A DNA stretch of 64,000 nucleotides from Microbacterium sp. MF43 (GTDB lineage: Bacteria > Actinomycetota > Actinomycetes > Actinomycetales > Microbacteriaceae). Shown here one piece after another: positions 39,257 to 48,566 of this stretch (within the stretch, counting starts at the first letter, position 1; every line of letters starts with the position of its first letter). Both the position numbers and the translations under genes were made by a program. The stretch is from contig NZ_JABBDY010000004.1 in NCBI RefSeq assembly GCF_012847295.1, forward strand, positions 310,001 through 374,000, in the 5' to 3' direction. The notes under the pieces were generated by a model that was not told where the DNA came from, searched no databases, and saw only the letters and a program-made list of their open reading frames with translations.

Positions 39257-40477
39257 TCAGACGGAGACGACCTGGTACGGGTCGCTGAAGATCCGGGTCT
39301 CGACGTCGTCGAGCGCGGAGCGAATCGCGCCGAGGGTGATCGAGTCGTCTCCGAGCTCTGAGACGCGTACCTCGGGCGGGAACGGGCAGCTGGCGTCAAG
39401 CCGGCGCTGAACCGGATCGACGGTGACCTCGCCGGCGCGAGCGAGGTCACCGCCTATCACGACGATGGCAGGATCGAACGCCGCGACGATCGGCGCGACG
39501 TGGTCGATCAGCTCTCTCGCGAAGTCCTCCACGGCGAGCCGCGCGGTGTCGTCGCCGAGCATCGCAGCATCGAAAATCGGTCCGGCATCTCCGATGTCAC
39601 CACCGACGCCCGCGCTGCCCGCGGGCGTGAGGACTCCCAGAGGGTGCTCGAGGAGGGTGCGGTAGGCGTGCATCCACGCAGTCGCGGGTGCGCGACCCAG
39701 TTCGCCCGCTGCTCCGTGGGCTCCGATGAGCGGCTTGCCGTCCACGACCACCCCGACACCCATGCGCTGACCAGCATGCAGATGCACGACATCGTCGGCC
39801 GTCTGCGCCGCCCCGCGCCAGCGCTCGCCCAAGGCGCTCAGGCGGACGTGGTTGTACGCGCTCACGGGTGCGGCGAGCATGCGGGAGACCTCGTCGGCGA
39901 GGTGAAGACCCTGCCAGCCGGGAAGGTTGTTGCGAAGGATCCGCCCGTCAGGACCGACGACGCCCGTCGAACCGACGACCCCGCCCAGGATGTCATGGCT
40001 CTCCACGCCTGCCTCCCGAAGTGCCGCGCCGACCGATTCCCCGATCAACTCGAGCCGATCCTCGGCCGGCAGCAGTGGCGGGGCGGGGCGGCGGTCGCGA
40101 CCGAGAACCGTCCCGCCGAGGTCTGCGACCGCCGACGAGACCGACGTCGCCTCCACGTCGACGCCGACGACATATCCCGCAGTCGGACGGAATCGGAATC
40201 GACGAGCGGGGCGACCGGCCGATCGGCGGGCCCCCGGCTGCGGCGTGATGACGTCGATCCACCCGGCGGCATGGAGGCTCTCGGCGGCCTCCTCGGCAGT
40301 GGGGCGCGACACGTTCACCGCGGCGGCCAGCTGACTGACCGTCAGCCCACCGAGCTCCCCGGCCGAGTCGGCGCCGTTTCCGTGCTCGTAAAGGGCGTGG
40401 AGGACCGCCGAGGAGTTGAACCGCCGGAGGAAGGATGGGTCGCCACCGGTCGCGTGCACGGGTCTCCTTGACGTCAT
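39257..40477 (-). CDS. ROK-family transcriptional regulator
   Basis: A 406-residue repressor. The winged HTH is at about residues 15-75 (LTVSQLAAAVNVSRPTAEEAAESLHAAGW), followed by an ROK sugar-kinase-like domain. The usual zinc cluster CxCGxxGC after the HGAAGELG segment is missing. It is divergent from the GH35 gene, so it probably controls that gene and perhaps the whole island. The ATG at 40477 is taken as start because the HTH begins soon after. Confidence 0.88.
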   Translation of the reverse strand: MTSRRPVHATGGDPSFLRRFNSSAVLHALYEHGNGADSAGELGGLTVSQLAAAVNVSRPTAEEAAESLHAAGWIDVITPQPGARRSAGRPARRFRFRPTAGYVVGVDVEATSVSSAVADLGGTVLGRDRRPAPPLLPAEDRLELIGESVGAALREAGVESHDILGGVVGSTGVVGPDGRILRNNLPGWQGLHLADEVSRMLAAPVSAYNHVRLSALGERWRGAAQTADDVVHLHAGQRMGVGVVVDGKPLIGAHGAAGELGRAPATAWMHAYRTLLEHPLGVLTPAGSAGVGGDIGDAGPIFDAAMLGDDTARLAVEDFARELIDHVAPIVAAFDPAIVVIGGDLARAGEVTVDPVQRRLDASCPFPPEVRVSELGDDSITLGAIRSALDDVETRIFSDPYQVVSV

Positions 40478-40568
40478 GATCAGGTCAACATAATCTACTG
40501 AGACACTTTGTAAAAGCACTTGACAATTCGGCCGTAGTCAGTGCCGTCCTCATCGCTGAAGAGCACCC

Positions 40569-42440
40569 ATGACGTCCCCTCGCAACGCAGCCCCTCGCCT
40601 GACGCTCGGCGGGGGCGGCTTTCTCCGTGAAGGCCGCCCGCATCGGATCCGATCGGGCTCGCTCCACTACTTCCGCGTGCATCCCGATCAGTGGCAGGAC
40701 CGGATCCGTCGGCTGGCAGCCCTCGGCCTCAACGCTGTAGACAGCTATGTCCCCTGGAACTTCCACGAGCGTCGGCGCGGACGGCGGCGCTTCGACGGCT
40801 GGCAAGACGTCGAGCGCTTCTTCGGGCTCATCGCCGACGCGGGTCTCGACGCGATCGTGCGACCGGGGCCCTACATCTGCGCAGAGTGGGACAACGGCGG
40901 GCTGCCGGCCTGGCTGACCGGCACGCCCGGCCTTCGCCCCCGCTCCAGCGACCCAGGCTTCCTGGAGGCCGTCGGCGAGTGGTTCGACGCGCTCGTCCCA
41001 CGCCTGGCGAGGCTGCAGGCGTGTCAGGGCGGGCCGATCGTCGCTGTGCAGGTCGAGAACGAGTTCGGCAGCTTCGGCGACGACGTGCAGTACCTCGAAT
41101 CCGTGCGGCGGATGCTGGTCGACGGGGGCATCCGGGAAATGCTCTTCACCGCGGATGGGCCGACCGATCTGGCGCTCGACGGCGGCACCATGCACGGCGT
41201 GCTGGCTGCCGCCACATTCGGCTCGCGCGTCGGCGAAGCCGCCGGCACGATGCGGGCGCGCCGGCCCGCTGAGCCGCTGTTCTGCGCCGAGCTGTGGAGC
41301 GGGTGGTTCGATCATTGGGGCGAGCGCCACCACGTCCGGCCGGCAGACGGTGCTGCGCGGACCCTGACGCAGCTGATGGACGCTGATGCCTCGGTGAACC
41401 TGTACATGGCGCACGGTGGCACGAACTTCGGCCTCTGGTCTGGCGCAAACCACGACGGGACGCGGGTGCAGCCGACGCAGACGAGCTACGACTCGGATGC
41501 ACCCGTGGCCGAGGATGGCTCTCTGACTGCCAAGTTCTTCGCCTTCCGCGCGATCTTCGCGCGGAGCGGTGCCGGCGAGCTTCCGCCGGTGCCTCTGCAG
41601 CAGCCGCGGCTCGCCCCGCGGCTGCTGCGGACGACCCACCGTGCGGAGCTCCTCCCCGCGTTGCGCGCTGCAGCGGAGCCGATAGGCCTCGCCCATCCGC
41701 CGACGTTCGAGGAGCTGGGGCTCGACGCCGGCCTCGTCCTCTATCGCGCGACGCCCCTGCTGCCGGAGCGCGAGGTGCGTCTCACGATCGGCCGGCTCCG
41801 GGATCGCGCGCTCGTCTTCGCAGACGGAGCGATGGTGGCGGTGATGGATGCCTCCACTGCCGCCGACGGCGTCGTGCTGCCCGGGCGAGGGCGTCGCGTC
41901 GAGCTCGAGATCCTCGTGGAGAATCAGGGGCGCATCAACTTCGGCCCGCTGCTCGGGGAGGGGAAGGGGATCCTCGACGGCGTGTGGGTGGACTGGCGAC
42001 GGGTGAACGGCTGGACGGCCCGCGCGCTGCCCCTCGATGAATGGGGCGAGGGGGTGTTGGCCACGCTGGCCGGGCGAGGCGCATCCGATGCGGATCCTTC
42101 TTCCGCCGGGGTGGCGACGGCCGAGCTCGTCGTGGACGAGCCGGGGGACGCGTTCCTGGCCTTTCCGGGATTCTCCAAGGGGTTCGTCTGGATCAACGAC
42201 TTCCTCCTCGGCCGTTATTGGGAGATCGGGCCGCAGGAGACGTACTATGTGCCCGCACCTTTGCTGCGGCGGGGGATGAATATCGTCACGGTGCTCGAAC
42301 TCGAGCGCTGTGGGGCGGCCATAGCGGTCTGCGCGGAGGCCAGGCTCGGTCCGGTCGAGGTGTACAGCGAAGACCTCGCAGTGGAAGCCGCAGAGTCGAA
42401 CAGAGCGCACGATGATCTCGATTCGGTCACACCCGCTTGA
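40569..42440 (+). CDS. GH35 beta-galactosidase
   Basis: A 623-residue glycoside hydrolase family 35 protein without a signal peptide, so it acts inside the cell on imported oligosaccharides. SGSLHYFRVHP opens the barrel; IVRPGPYICAEWDNGGLPAWL is the family signature; the acid/base Glu is in VAVQVENEFGS and the nucleophile Glu in CAELWSGWFDHWG. C-terminal beta-sandwich domains follow. Substrate is a beta-galactoside; the aglycone cannot be read. Confidence 0.93.
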   Translation: MTSPRNAAPRLTLGGGGFLREGRPHRIRSGSLHYFRVHPDQWQDRIRRLAALGLNAVDSYVPWNFHERRRGRRRFDGWQDVERFFGLIADAGLDAIVRPGPYICAEWDNGGLPAWLTGTPGLRPRSSDPGFLEAVGEWFDALVPRLARLQACQGGPIVAVQVENEFGSFGDDVQYLESVRRMLVDGGIREMLFTADGPTDLALDGGTMHGVLAAATFGSRVGEAAGTMRARRPAEPLFCAELWSGWFDHWGERHHVRPADGAARTLTQLMDADASVNLYMAHGGTNFGLWSGANHDGTRVQPTQTSYDSDAPVAEDGSLTAKFFAFRAIFARSGAGELPPVPLQQPRLAPRLLRTTHRAELLPALRAAAEPIGLAHPPTFEELGLDAGLVLYRATPLLPEREVRLTIGRLRDRALVFADGAMVAVMDASTAADGVVLPGRGRRVELEILVENQGRINFGPLLGEGKGILDGVWVDWRRVNGWTARALPLDEWGEGVLATLAGRGASDADPSSAGVATAELVVDEPGDAFLAFPGFSKGFVWINDFLLGRYWEIGPQETYYVPAPLLRRGMNIVTVLELERCGAAIAVCAEARLGPVEVYSEDLAVEAAESNRAHDDLDSVTPA

Positions 42441-42468
42441 CGCAGGACAGATCGCCTGCGATCCTCGA

Positions 42469-42512
42469 TTCATCGATTATGAAAGAAACCTATTTTTCTA
42501 ATCGATACCTAC
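42469..42512 (+). promoter_or_regulatory. ATCGAT-type operator sites before the ABC importer operon
   Basis: TTCAT-CGATT-ATGAA (42469-42483) is an inverted repeat, and TAATCGATACCTAC (42499-42512) matches a site upstream of the FAH-fold gene (51311-51320). Both lie in the 114-nt gap ahead of the solute-binding protein gene. Confidence 0.45.
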
Positions 42513-42554
42513 CCGGAACACTCCGTGTTCACTGCATCGTCGAAGGAGACTTAC

Positions 42555-43853
42555 ATGCGCAGAAGGATGCCCCTCGCCGCCGTTGCTCTCGCCGTGGGCG
42601 CTGTCACGCTCAGTGCATGCGCGGCCGGTGGAAGCACGTCCACGGGCAGCGGAGGGAACGGTGAGGACGTCGAGCTGACGTTCTTCACCTTCGAGACGCC
42701 CAACCTGACGCCTGAGTACTGGGACGAAGCCGTCGCACGCGCGTCGGCCGAGGTTCCCGGTGTGAAGATCAACCGCATCGTCGGTGAGAACAGCCTGGAC
42801 TACCTCCAGAAGCTGTGGTCGTCGGGCCAGGCCCCCGACATCATCGTCGGCGGCCCCGCCCTGGAGCCCTTCGTCGCCAAGGGGCAGCTCGCCTCGTGGA
42901 GCGAGGACGAGATGGGCGAGCTCGAGGTGCCCGCGAACTTCGTCGGCGAGATCGACGGCAAGGTCTACGCCCTGCCCCAGATCGGTGCACAGACCATCCC
43001 TCTCGTCTACTACAACGCCGACCTCTTCGCGAAGGCCGGCATCAAGGAGGCGCCCGGCAGCTGGGACGAGCTCGTCGAGACCTGCGAACAGCTGACGGAC
43101 GCCGGCATCAAGGCCATCGAGGTCGGCGGTGGCGGCGGTGAGACCTGGGTGACCATGGTCACGTCCTCGGCGATCATCCAGGCCGATGTTCTCGGCGAGG
43201 ACCCCGAGTGGTTCGACAAGCGCGGCGAGGGCGAAGTGTCGTTCTCGGACGATGAGTTCGTGGCCGCCGCCCAGAAGGTCGCCGACCTTTCCGAGAAGGG
43301 CTGCTACGACACCGACGGACTCAGCCGCACGTACGCCGAGACCGAGCAGGCGTTCCGCGACCAGAAGGCGGCCATGTACCCGATGGGCAACTGGTTCGCG
43401 GCTGCCGCTGACACGACCCCGCTCGACTTCGAGCTCGGCGTGTTCGCCATGCCGGGCGAATCCGGCAACCCCATGCCGGTCGTGACCGGCCCGGGCCTGG
43501 CCGTCAACGCCGAGGCTCCTGACGTCGACCTCGCCAAGAAGTGGGCGCTCGCGTTCCAGACGAACGAGAAGAACGTTCAGGCCAACATCAAGACCGACGG
43601 CGGTCTCGTCGGCGAAGAGATCGAGCTTCCGGACGGTCTTGGTGACGCTTACCTCGCAACGAACGACGCCTACCGTGAGGCGCTCGCCAACGACGAGACC
43701 GTTCCGGCCGCGTTCTACATCCAGGGCGTCACGCCTCCCGGCTTCGCAACCGCTATCGAGCCGGCCGTGGTCGACCTGATCAACCTGCGCATGACGGCCG
43801 AGGAGTTCGGTGCGTTCCTCGACCAGAAGTGGGATGAGCTCGAAGTCGAGTGA
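42555..43853 (+). CDS. ABC sugar transporter solute-binding lipoprotein (CUT1)
   Basis: A 432-residue lipoprotein: signal peptide with lipobox LSAC (Cys at about 20), Gly/Ser linker, then the family 1 solute-binding fold (LTFFTFETPN; VYALPQIGAQTIPLVYYNADLF). It captures a sugar or oligosaccharide for the two permeases downstream. GAAGGAG lies 7 nt before the ATG at 42555. Confidence 0.93.
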   Translation: MRRRMPLAAVALAVGAVTLSACAAGGSTSTGSGGNGEDVELTFFTFETPNLTPEYWDEAVARASAEVPGVKINRIVGENSLDYLQKLWSSGQAPDIIVGGPALEPFVAKGQLASWSEDEMGELEVPANFVGEIDGKVYALPQIGAQTIPLVYYNADLFAKAGIKEAPGSWDELVETCEQLTDAGIKAIEVGGGGGETWVTMVTSSAIIQADVLGEDPEWFDKRGEGEVSFSDDEFVAAAQKVADLSEKGCYDTDGLSRTYAETEQAFRDQKAAMYPMGNWFAAAADTTPLDFELGVFAMPGESGNPMPVVTGPGLAVNAEAPDVDLAKKWALAFQTNEKNVQANIKTDGGLVGEEIELPDGLGDAYLATNDAYREALANDETVPAAFYIQGVTPPGFATAIEPAVVDLINLRMTAEEFGAFLDQKWDELEVE

Positions 43854-43862
43854 GTTCGTCCC

Positions 43863-43892
43863 GGGAGGGGCAGCTCGCGAGCTGCCCCTCCC
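43863..43892 (+). terminator. Perfect 30-bp palindrome between binding protein and permease genes
   Basis: GGGAGGGGCAGCTCG is directly followed by its complement. This is a typical place for a stem-loop that stabilises the binding-protein mRNA and reduces read-through to the permeases; no T-run follows. Confidence 0.75.
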
Positions 43893-43922
43893 ATCCACCT
43901 ACGCCCGATAACGGAGTCATAG

Positions 43923-44870
43923 ATGACCGCTCTCCAAGAAGCGCGCATCGCCGTCGCGACTGCGCAGCGTGAACCCGAGCGCCGCCGGAAGGCGCGCGGA
44001 GGCAGCCGCCTCATTCAATTCTCGGTCTTCGTGCTTCCCGCGCTGGTCATCTACCTGGGACTGGTGCTGGTCCCCATGGGGATGGCGATCGTCACGAGCA
44101 CGACGGACTACAACGCCTTCCGGCCCGACGTCAGCTTCATCGGCCTCGAGAACTACGTGCGGCTCGCCAATGACCCGGCATTCCTCAGGGCGCTGACCAA
44201 CACCGTGATCATCGCGGTGATGGTCACGCTGATCCCGAACGCGCTGGGATTAGGCATCGCGATCCTGCTCGATCGCACGGGGTGGGTGTTCAACGCGCTC
44301 CGAGCAGCATTCTTCATCCCCGTCGTACTCTCCGCCGTGGTCGTCAGCGTCACGTGGGGCATGATCCTCAGTGACGACGGACTGCTCAACACGATGCTCA
44401 TGAACGTCGGCGTCCAAGACCCGCCGGGATGGATCTCCGATCCCAACCTCGCGCTCTACACCGTCGGTGCGGTGATCTGCTGGCAGTCGCTCGGCATTGC
44501 GGTCGTGCTGTATCTCGCGGGTCTTCAGGGCATCCCCAAGGAGCTGCTCGAAGCCGCGGAGATCGACGGCGCCGGCCCCTTCACCCGCTTCCGCACCGTG
44601 ACGTGGCCGCTGCTCGCGCCGGTCGTCACCATCAGCGTCGTGCTCAGCCTGATCGGGGGATTCAAGACCTATGACCAGGTGAAGGTCCTCACGAACGGTG
44701 GTCCCGGAGTGGGGACGACCAACACCCTGGCCTTCGACATCGTTCGATACAGCGTCGAGGCGGGCCAGGTCGGCTATGGCCAGGCGATGGCCACGGTCAT
44801 GCTCGCGATCATCGCCTTCGTCTCGATCGTCGTCCTTCGACTCCTGCAGCGCAGGGAGGTAGACCTGTGA
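43923..44870 (+). CDS. ABC sugar transporter permease (MalF/UgpA-type)
   Basis: A 315-residue inner-membrane permease with six helices. The EAA loop reads EAAEIDGAGPFTRFRTVTWPLL near residue 215, the docking site for the ATPase. It overlaps the second permease by 4 nt. No ATPase gene is in this operon, so a shared MsiK-type ATPase encoded elsewhere is likely. Confidence 0.93.
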   Translation: MTALQEARIAVATAQREPERRRKARGGSRLIQFSVFVLPALVIYLGLVLVPMGMAIVTSTTDYNAFRPDVSFIGLENYVRLANDPAFLRALTNTVIIAVMVTLIPNALGLGIAILLDRTGWVFNALRAAFFIPVVLSAVVVSVTWGMILSDDGLLNTMLMNVGVQDPPGWISDPNLALYTVGAVICWQSLGIAVVLYLAGLQGIPKELLEAAEIDGAGPFTRFRTVTWPLLAPVVTISVVLSLIGGFKTYDQVKVLTNGGPGVGTTNTLAFDIVRYSVEAGQVGYGQAMATVMLAIIAFVSIVVLRLLQRREVDL

Positions 44871-45736
44871 GCACCACCGTCTCACGCCCCCGCCGGCGGC
44901 TGCGTGACCGCGACAACTCGGTCGGACCTGTTCGCGTCCTGATCGGCACGGTCATCGCCGCCTTGTTCTCGGTACCGCTCTACCTGGTGATCGTGAATGT
45001 GTTCAAGCCGAGCACCGAGATCTTCGCTCACCCGGCCTCGCTGCCCGAGACCCCGACTCTGGCGAACTTCGGCGCCGTCCTCACCCGGTCGGACAACCTG
45101 TTCTGGAACGGCCTCATCAACAGCACGCAGATCACGGTGATCTCCGTACTGGTGACGATCCTCCTCGGGAGCATGACCGCGCATTACCTGGCACGAAACA
45201 CGGGCAAGGTGACGCAGATCGTCATCGTCCTGATCGTCGTCGGCATGATGATCCCGGGGGCGGTCATCATTCAGCCCATCATCCAGATCCTGCTCGGCGT
45301 GGGCCTCATCGGCACGATTCCCGGCCTCATCCTCGTGAACATCGCGAGCTCGCTGCCCTTTGCGATCATGGTCTTCCTGGGCTTCGTCAGGAGCATCCCG
45401 ATCGAACTGGAACAAGCCGCAGCGGTCGATGGCGCTGGCCCGTTCCGGATCTTCTGGCAGATCGTCTTCCCCCTGATGCGCCCCGCTGCCGCGACAGTTC
45501 TGATCTTCGTCGCCGTCGCCGTGTGGAACGACTTCATCATGCCCTTGATCATCCTGGGGCCGGGCAACGGCACCACGATCACTGTCGGGGTGTATCGATC
45601 GGTGAGCAAGTACGTGTCGGACTTCGGGGCGGTGTTCGCCTTCATGCTGCTCGCGACGATCCCGATCCTGATCCTGTTCCTCTTCTTCCAGCGCTACTTC
45701 GTCAAGGGCCTCATGAGCGGGGCAACGAAAGGATGA
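44867..45736 (+). CDS. ABC sugar transporter permease (MalG/UgpE-type)
   Basis: A 289-residue permease with six helices and the EAA motif EQAAAVDGAGPFRIFWQIVFPLM at about residue 180. GTG start coupled to the previous gene by a 4-nt overlap, and coupled downstream to the first oxidoreductase in the same way. Confidence 0.93.
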   Translation: MSTTVSRPRRRLRDRDNSVGPVRVLIGTVIAALFSVPLYLVIVNVFKPSTEIFAHPASLPETPTLANFGAVLTRSDNLFWNGLINSTQITVISVLVTILLGSMTAHYLARNTGKVTQIVIVLIVVGMMIPGAVIIQPIIQILLGVGLIGTIPGLILVNIASSLPFAIMVFLGFVRSIPIELEQAAAVDGAGPFRIFWQIVFPLMRPAAATVLIFVAVAVWNDFIMPLIILGPGNGTTITVGVYRSVSKYVSDFGAVFAFMLLATIPILILFLFFQRYFVKGLMSGATKG

Positions 45737-47037
45737 ACGACCCGATGCGAACGACCGACGGGCTGACGATGGCGGTCGCCGGCGCGGGCGCGCGCGGCTT
45801 CGCCTACGCCGAGGCTGCGACCCTGCTCCAGGAGCCGGTGCAGATCGTCGCCGTGGCAGAGAACCGGCCCGCGCAGCGGAAGCGCTTCGTCGAAGAGTTC
45901 GGCGTCGATCCGAGCAGGGCCTTCGCAGACTGGGAGGAGCTCGCGGCGCAGCCGCGCCTCGCCGACATCGTGGTGATCAGCCTGCTCGACGACCAGCACG
46001 TCGACGCGGCGATCGCCTTTGCGGAACGCGGGTACGACATCCTGCTCGAGAAGCCGATGGCGACCAATGAAGCGGACTGCATCCGCATCGTCGAGGCCGT
46101 CGAGGCAGCCGGCGTCCGGTTCGCCGTCGCCCACGTGCTGCGCTACACACCGTTCACACTGGCGCTGCAGGACATCCTCCGCGAAGGTGCCATCGGCGAG
46201 ATCGTGAACATCGATCATCTGGAGCCGATCGGCCACTGGCACTTCGCCCACTCGTTCGTGCGGGGGAACTGGCGCCGTGAAGACGAGAGCAGCTCGCTGC
46301 TGCTGGCCAAGTCCTGTCATGACATCGACTGGCTCTGCGCCATCGTCGGCAAGCCCCTCGAGCGCATCTCATCGTTCGGCAGCCTCACCCATTTCCGGCG
46401 GGAGAACCGTCCCGCGGGGGCGTCGGATCGCTGCGTCACGTGTGCCGTCGAGCCGGACTGCCCGTTCTCGGCCCTGCGGTTCTATCGCCGCGGCGTGTCG
46501 GATTCCCCCGGACCCGGGGAGGACTACATGGCGCGAGTGATGGCGGGAGACCTCACTCCCGAGGCCGTCGATCGCGCGCTCGAAGTCGGACCGTACGGAC
46601 GATGCGTCTACGCCAGCGACAACGATGTCGTCGATCACCAGGTCGTGACGATGCAGTTCGAGGGTGACGTGCTGGTCAGCTTCACCCTGACGGCGCTGTC
46701 GGAGGGGACGCATCGCAAGACCCGCATCTTCGGCACGAAGGGGCAGATCACCGCAGACGGGCAGTTCATCCACATCTTCGACTTCATGACCGGACAGACA
46801 CGGACGGTCGACACCGATGCGGTCGGCCACGCCGCTGCAGACGGTCACGGAGGCGGCGATATCGGCCTGGTCAGGGCGTTTGTCGAGTCGATCCGCGGTG
46901 GAGCTTCCGCCGAGCTGGCGACCGGCGCACGCGAGAGCCTCGCGAGTCACCGGGTCGTGTTCGCGGCCGAGCGGGCTCGCCATTCGGGCACGGTCGTCCA
47001 CTTCGATCACGACTGGTCGGGGGCACTCGCGCGGTGA
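45733..47037 (+). CDS. Gfo/Idh/MocA oxidoreductase with intact EKP motif
   Basis: A 434-residue sugar dehydrogenase-type protein. The N-terminal NAD(P) fold begins MAVAGAGARGFAYAE, the catalytic-site EKPMA is intact, and HDIDWL is in the second half. A Cys cluster, DRCVTCAVEPDCPF, is present and is seen in one branch of the family. It may oxidise the imported sugar. GAAAGG lies just upstream; overlaps of 4 nt on both sides place it in the transporter operon. Confidence 0.88.
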   Translation: MNDPMRTTDGLTMAVAGAGARGFAYAEAATLLQEPVQIVAVAENRPAQRKRFVEEFGVDPSRAFADWEELAAQPRLADIVVISLLDDQHVDAAIAFAERGYDILLEKPMATNEADCIRIVEAVEAAGVRFAVAHVLRYTPFTLALQDILREGAIGEIVNIDHLEPIGHWHFAHSFVRGNWRREDESSSLLLAKSCHDIDWLCAIVGKPLERISSFGSLTHFRRENRPAGASDRCVTCAVEPDCPFSALRFYRRGVSDSPGPGEDYMARVMAGDLTPEAVDRALEVGPYGRCVYASDNDVVDHQVVTMQFEGDVLVSFTLTALSEGTHRKTRIFGTKGQITADGQFIHIFDFMTGQTRTVDTDAVGHAAADGHGGGDIGLVRAFVESIRGGASAELATGARESLASHRVVFAAERARHSGTVVHFDHDWSGALAR

Positions 47038-48065
47038 CGAGCCTTCGGCCCGCTGCGAACGCCCATACGCCTGCGCGGACCGCCGCCCAGACGGTCGGCA
47101 TCATCGGCGCAGGCGTGAGGGGGCGAACTCATCTGCTGAGCTACCAGCGCCTCGGCGTGCCGACGACCGTCGTTTCGCGGATGTCAGCGCCCGAGCTCGT
47201 GAAGGAGTGCGGCTGGGGAGTGGCCGCCGCAGACACCGATGAACTGTTCGCCTCGTGCGACGTCGTCGACATCTGCGCGCCGACCGGCTCTCATGCCGAT
47301 CTTGCCCGAGCGGCGATCAACGCCGGCAAGCACGTGATCGTGGAGATGCCCCTCACCGGGACCGTGGAGGACGCCGACGACCTGCTGCGACTTGCCGATG
47401 CGCGCGGAGTAAGGCTCCTTCCCGCTCACGTGTGCCGCTATCAGCATGAGTATGCGCACGCTCGCGGGCAGGCCCTGAACGGCGCGCTGGGCGCTGTCGA
47501 GTCGCTGACCTTCTTCCGGCGCACAGGTTCGCCGGTGCAATCCGGGTGGTGGAGCGATCCCGAGCGCCGGAGCGACGTCCTCGGTCACCTCGCCATTCAC
47601 GACATCGACATGGCGCTGTGGGTCGCCGGTCCTGTGAAGTCTGTGTCCGCGATCCGCAGTGCTCACCGGCGAGGCGACGCCGCGCTGGATGTGTCGCACG
47701 TGCTGATGCAGCACCTCAGCGGTACCGTCACCCGCATCTCGGCGATCTGGGGTCCGCCGCAGACGCCACTGCGGTCGGCGTTCTCGTTCGTGGGTGACCG
47801 GGGCAGGCTCACGCACAGGTCCGACAAGGGCGCCGCGTTGGAGTGGTCTGGCAACCTCCGGGAGCGCCAAGAACTTGTCCCGGCCTTCGATGCCGCTGAT
47901 CCGGTCGATGCGCAGCTGTCCGACTTCCTCCAGGCGATCGAGAGCGGACGGGATGCGCGCGTCGCGGGCTTCGACGGACGGGAAGCCGTGCGGGTCGCCA
48001 ACGCGGCGCGCGACGCCTCGCGTCTGCGAAGCGACGTGCAGATCGCGGACGCCGCCCTCGCGTGA
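47034..48065 (+). CDS. Gfo/Idh/MocA oxidoreductase with altered EKP motif
   Basis: A 343-residue protein. The Rossmann motif is VGIIGAGVRGRTHL (about 22-35) and HDIDMALW is present. The usual EKP is EMP (VEMPLTG), so the lysine that contacts substrate and cofactor is gone. It may be a partner or a divergent enzyme. GTG start, 4-nt overlap with the previous gene. Confidence 0.85.
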   Translation: MTSLRPAANAHTPARTAAQTVGIIGAGVRGRTHLLSYQRLGVPTTVVSRMSAPELVKECGWGVAAADTDELFASCDVVDICAPTGSHADLARAAINAGKHVIVEMPLTGTVEDADDLLRLADARGVRLLPAHVCRYQHEYAHARGQALNGALGAVESLTFFRRTGSPVQSGWWSDPERRSDVLGHLAIHDIDMALWVAGPVKSVSAIRSAHRRGDAALDVSHVLMQHLSGTVTRISAIWGPPQTPLRSAFSFVGDRGRLTHRSDKGAALEWSGNLRERQELVPAFDAADPVDAQLSDFLQAIESGRDARVAGFDGREAVRVANAARDASRLRSDVQIADAALA

Positions 48066-48099
48066 CGGAGTGCGTCGACTCGACGACTACCCTGGACTG

Positions 48100-48501
48100 A
48101 TGGCCGGCAAGAAGCGCGCGAAGAAGGGACTCGAGTTCCGCAACACGCAGCTCTCAGACGCTCTCCAGACGCAGGACATGGCGGCCGTCGCATTCGCGCT
48201 CCGGCACGGCCCAACGGTTGTACCACTCATACGACCGGGTCAGCGAGATAACCCCCTCGACGGCGGCGAAGTGTGGACCTACCGCGACCCTCGGACCGGG
48301 GACGTCGCGCTCTTGCTTTTCAGCGACGCCGCGAACAAGCCCGCGACGCTCCCGCCGGGTGTCGCTCTGCAGTCGCCGGCGTGGCTGCGCGCCTTCCTCG
48401 GCGCGCATGAGGACGAGATCACCACCGTTTTCTTCGACATCGCCGGACCGCATCCGCTTCAGGCGTCGCCTGCTGACCTCATCGTCGCGCTGGACGCCTG
48501 A
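48100..48501 (+). CDS. Small SseB-like hypothetical protein
   Basis: A 133-residue soluble protein with a basic N-terminus (KKRAKKG). The segments LSDALQTQDMAAVAFAL, VALLLFSDAANKPATLP and DLIVALDA recall the SseB N-terminal domain, but the match is weak. It lies 34 nt past the second oxidoreductase and convergent with the aldehyde dehydrogenase. A role in the sugar pathway is not evident. Confidence 0.6.
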   Translation: MAGKKRAKKGLEFRNTQLSDALQTQDMAAVAFALRHGPTVVPLIRPGQRDNPLDGGEVWTYRDPRTGDVALLLFSDAANKPATLPPGVALQSPAWLRAFLGAHEDEITTVFFDIAGPHPLQASPADLIVALDA

Positions 48502-48566
48502 CTCCCTGGACGCCTGACTCGCGTGCGAGCGCGGGTCGGCTGGAGTGGCGGGGTCTGCTCCACCGC

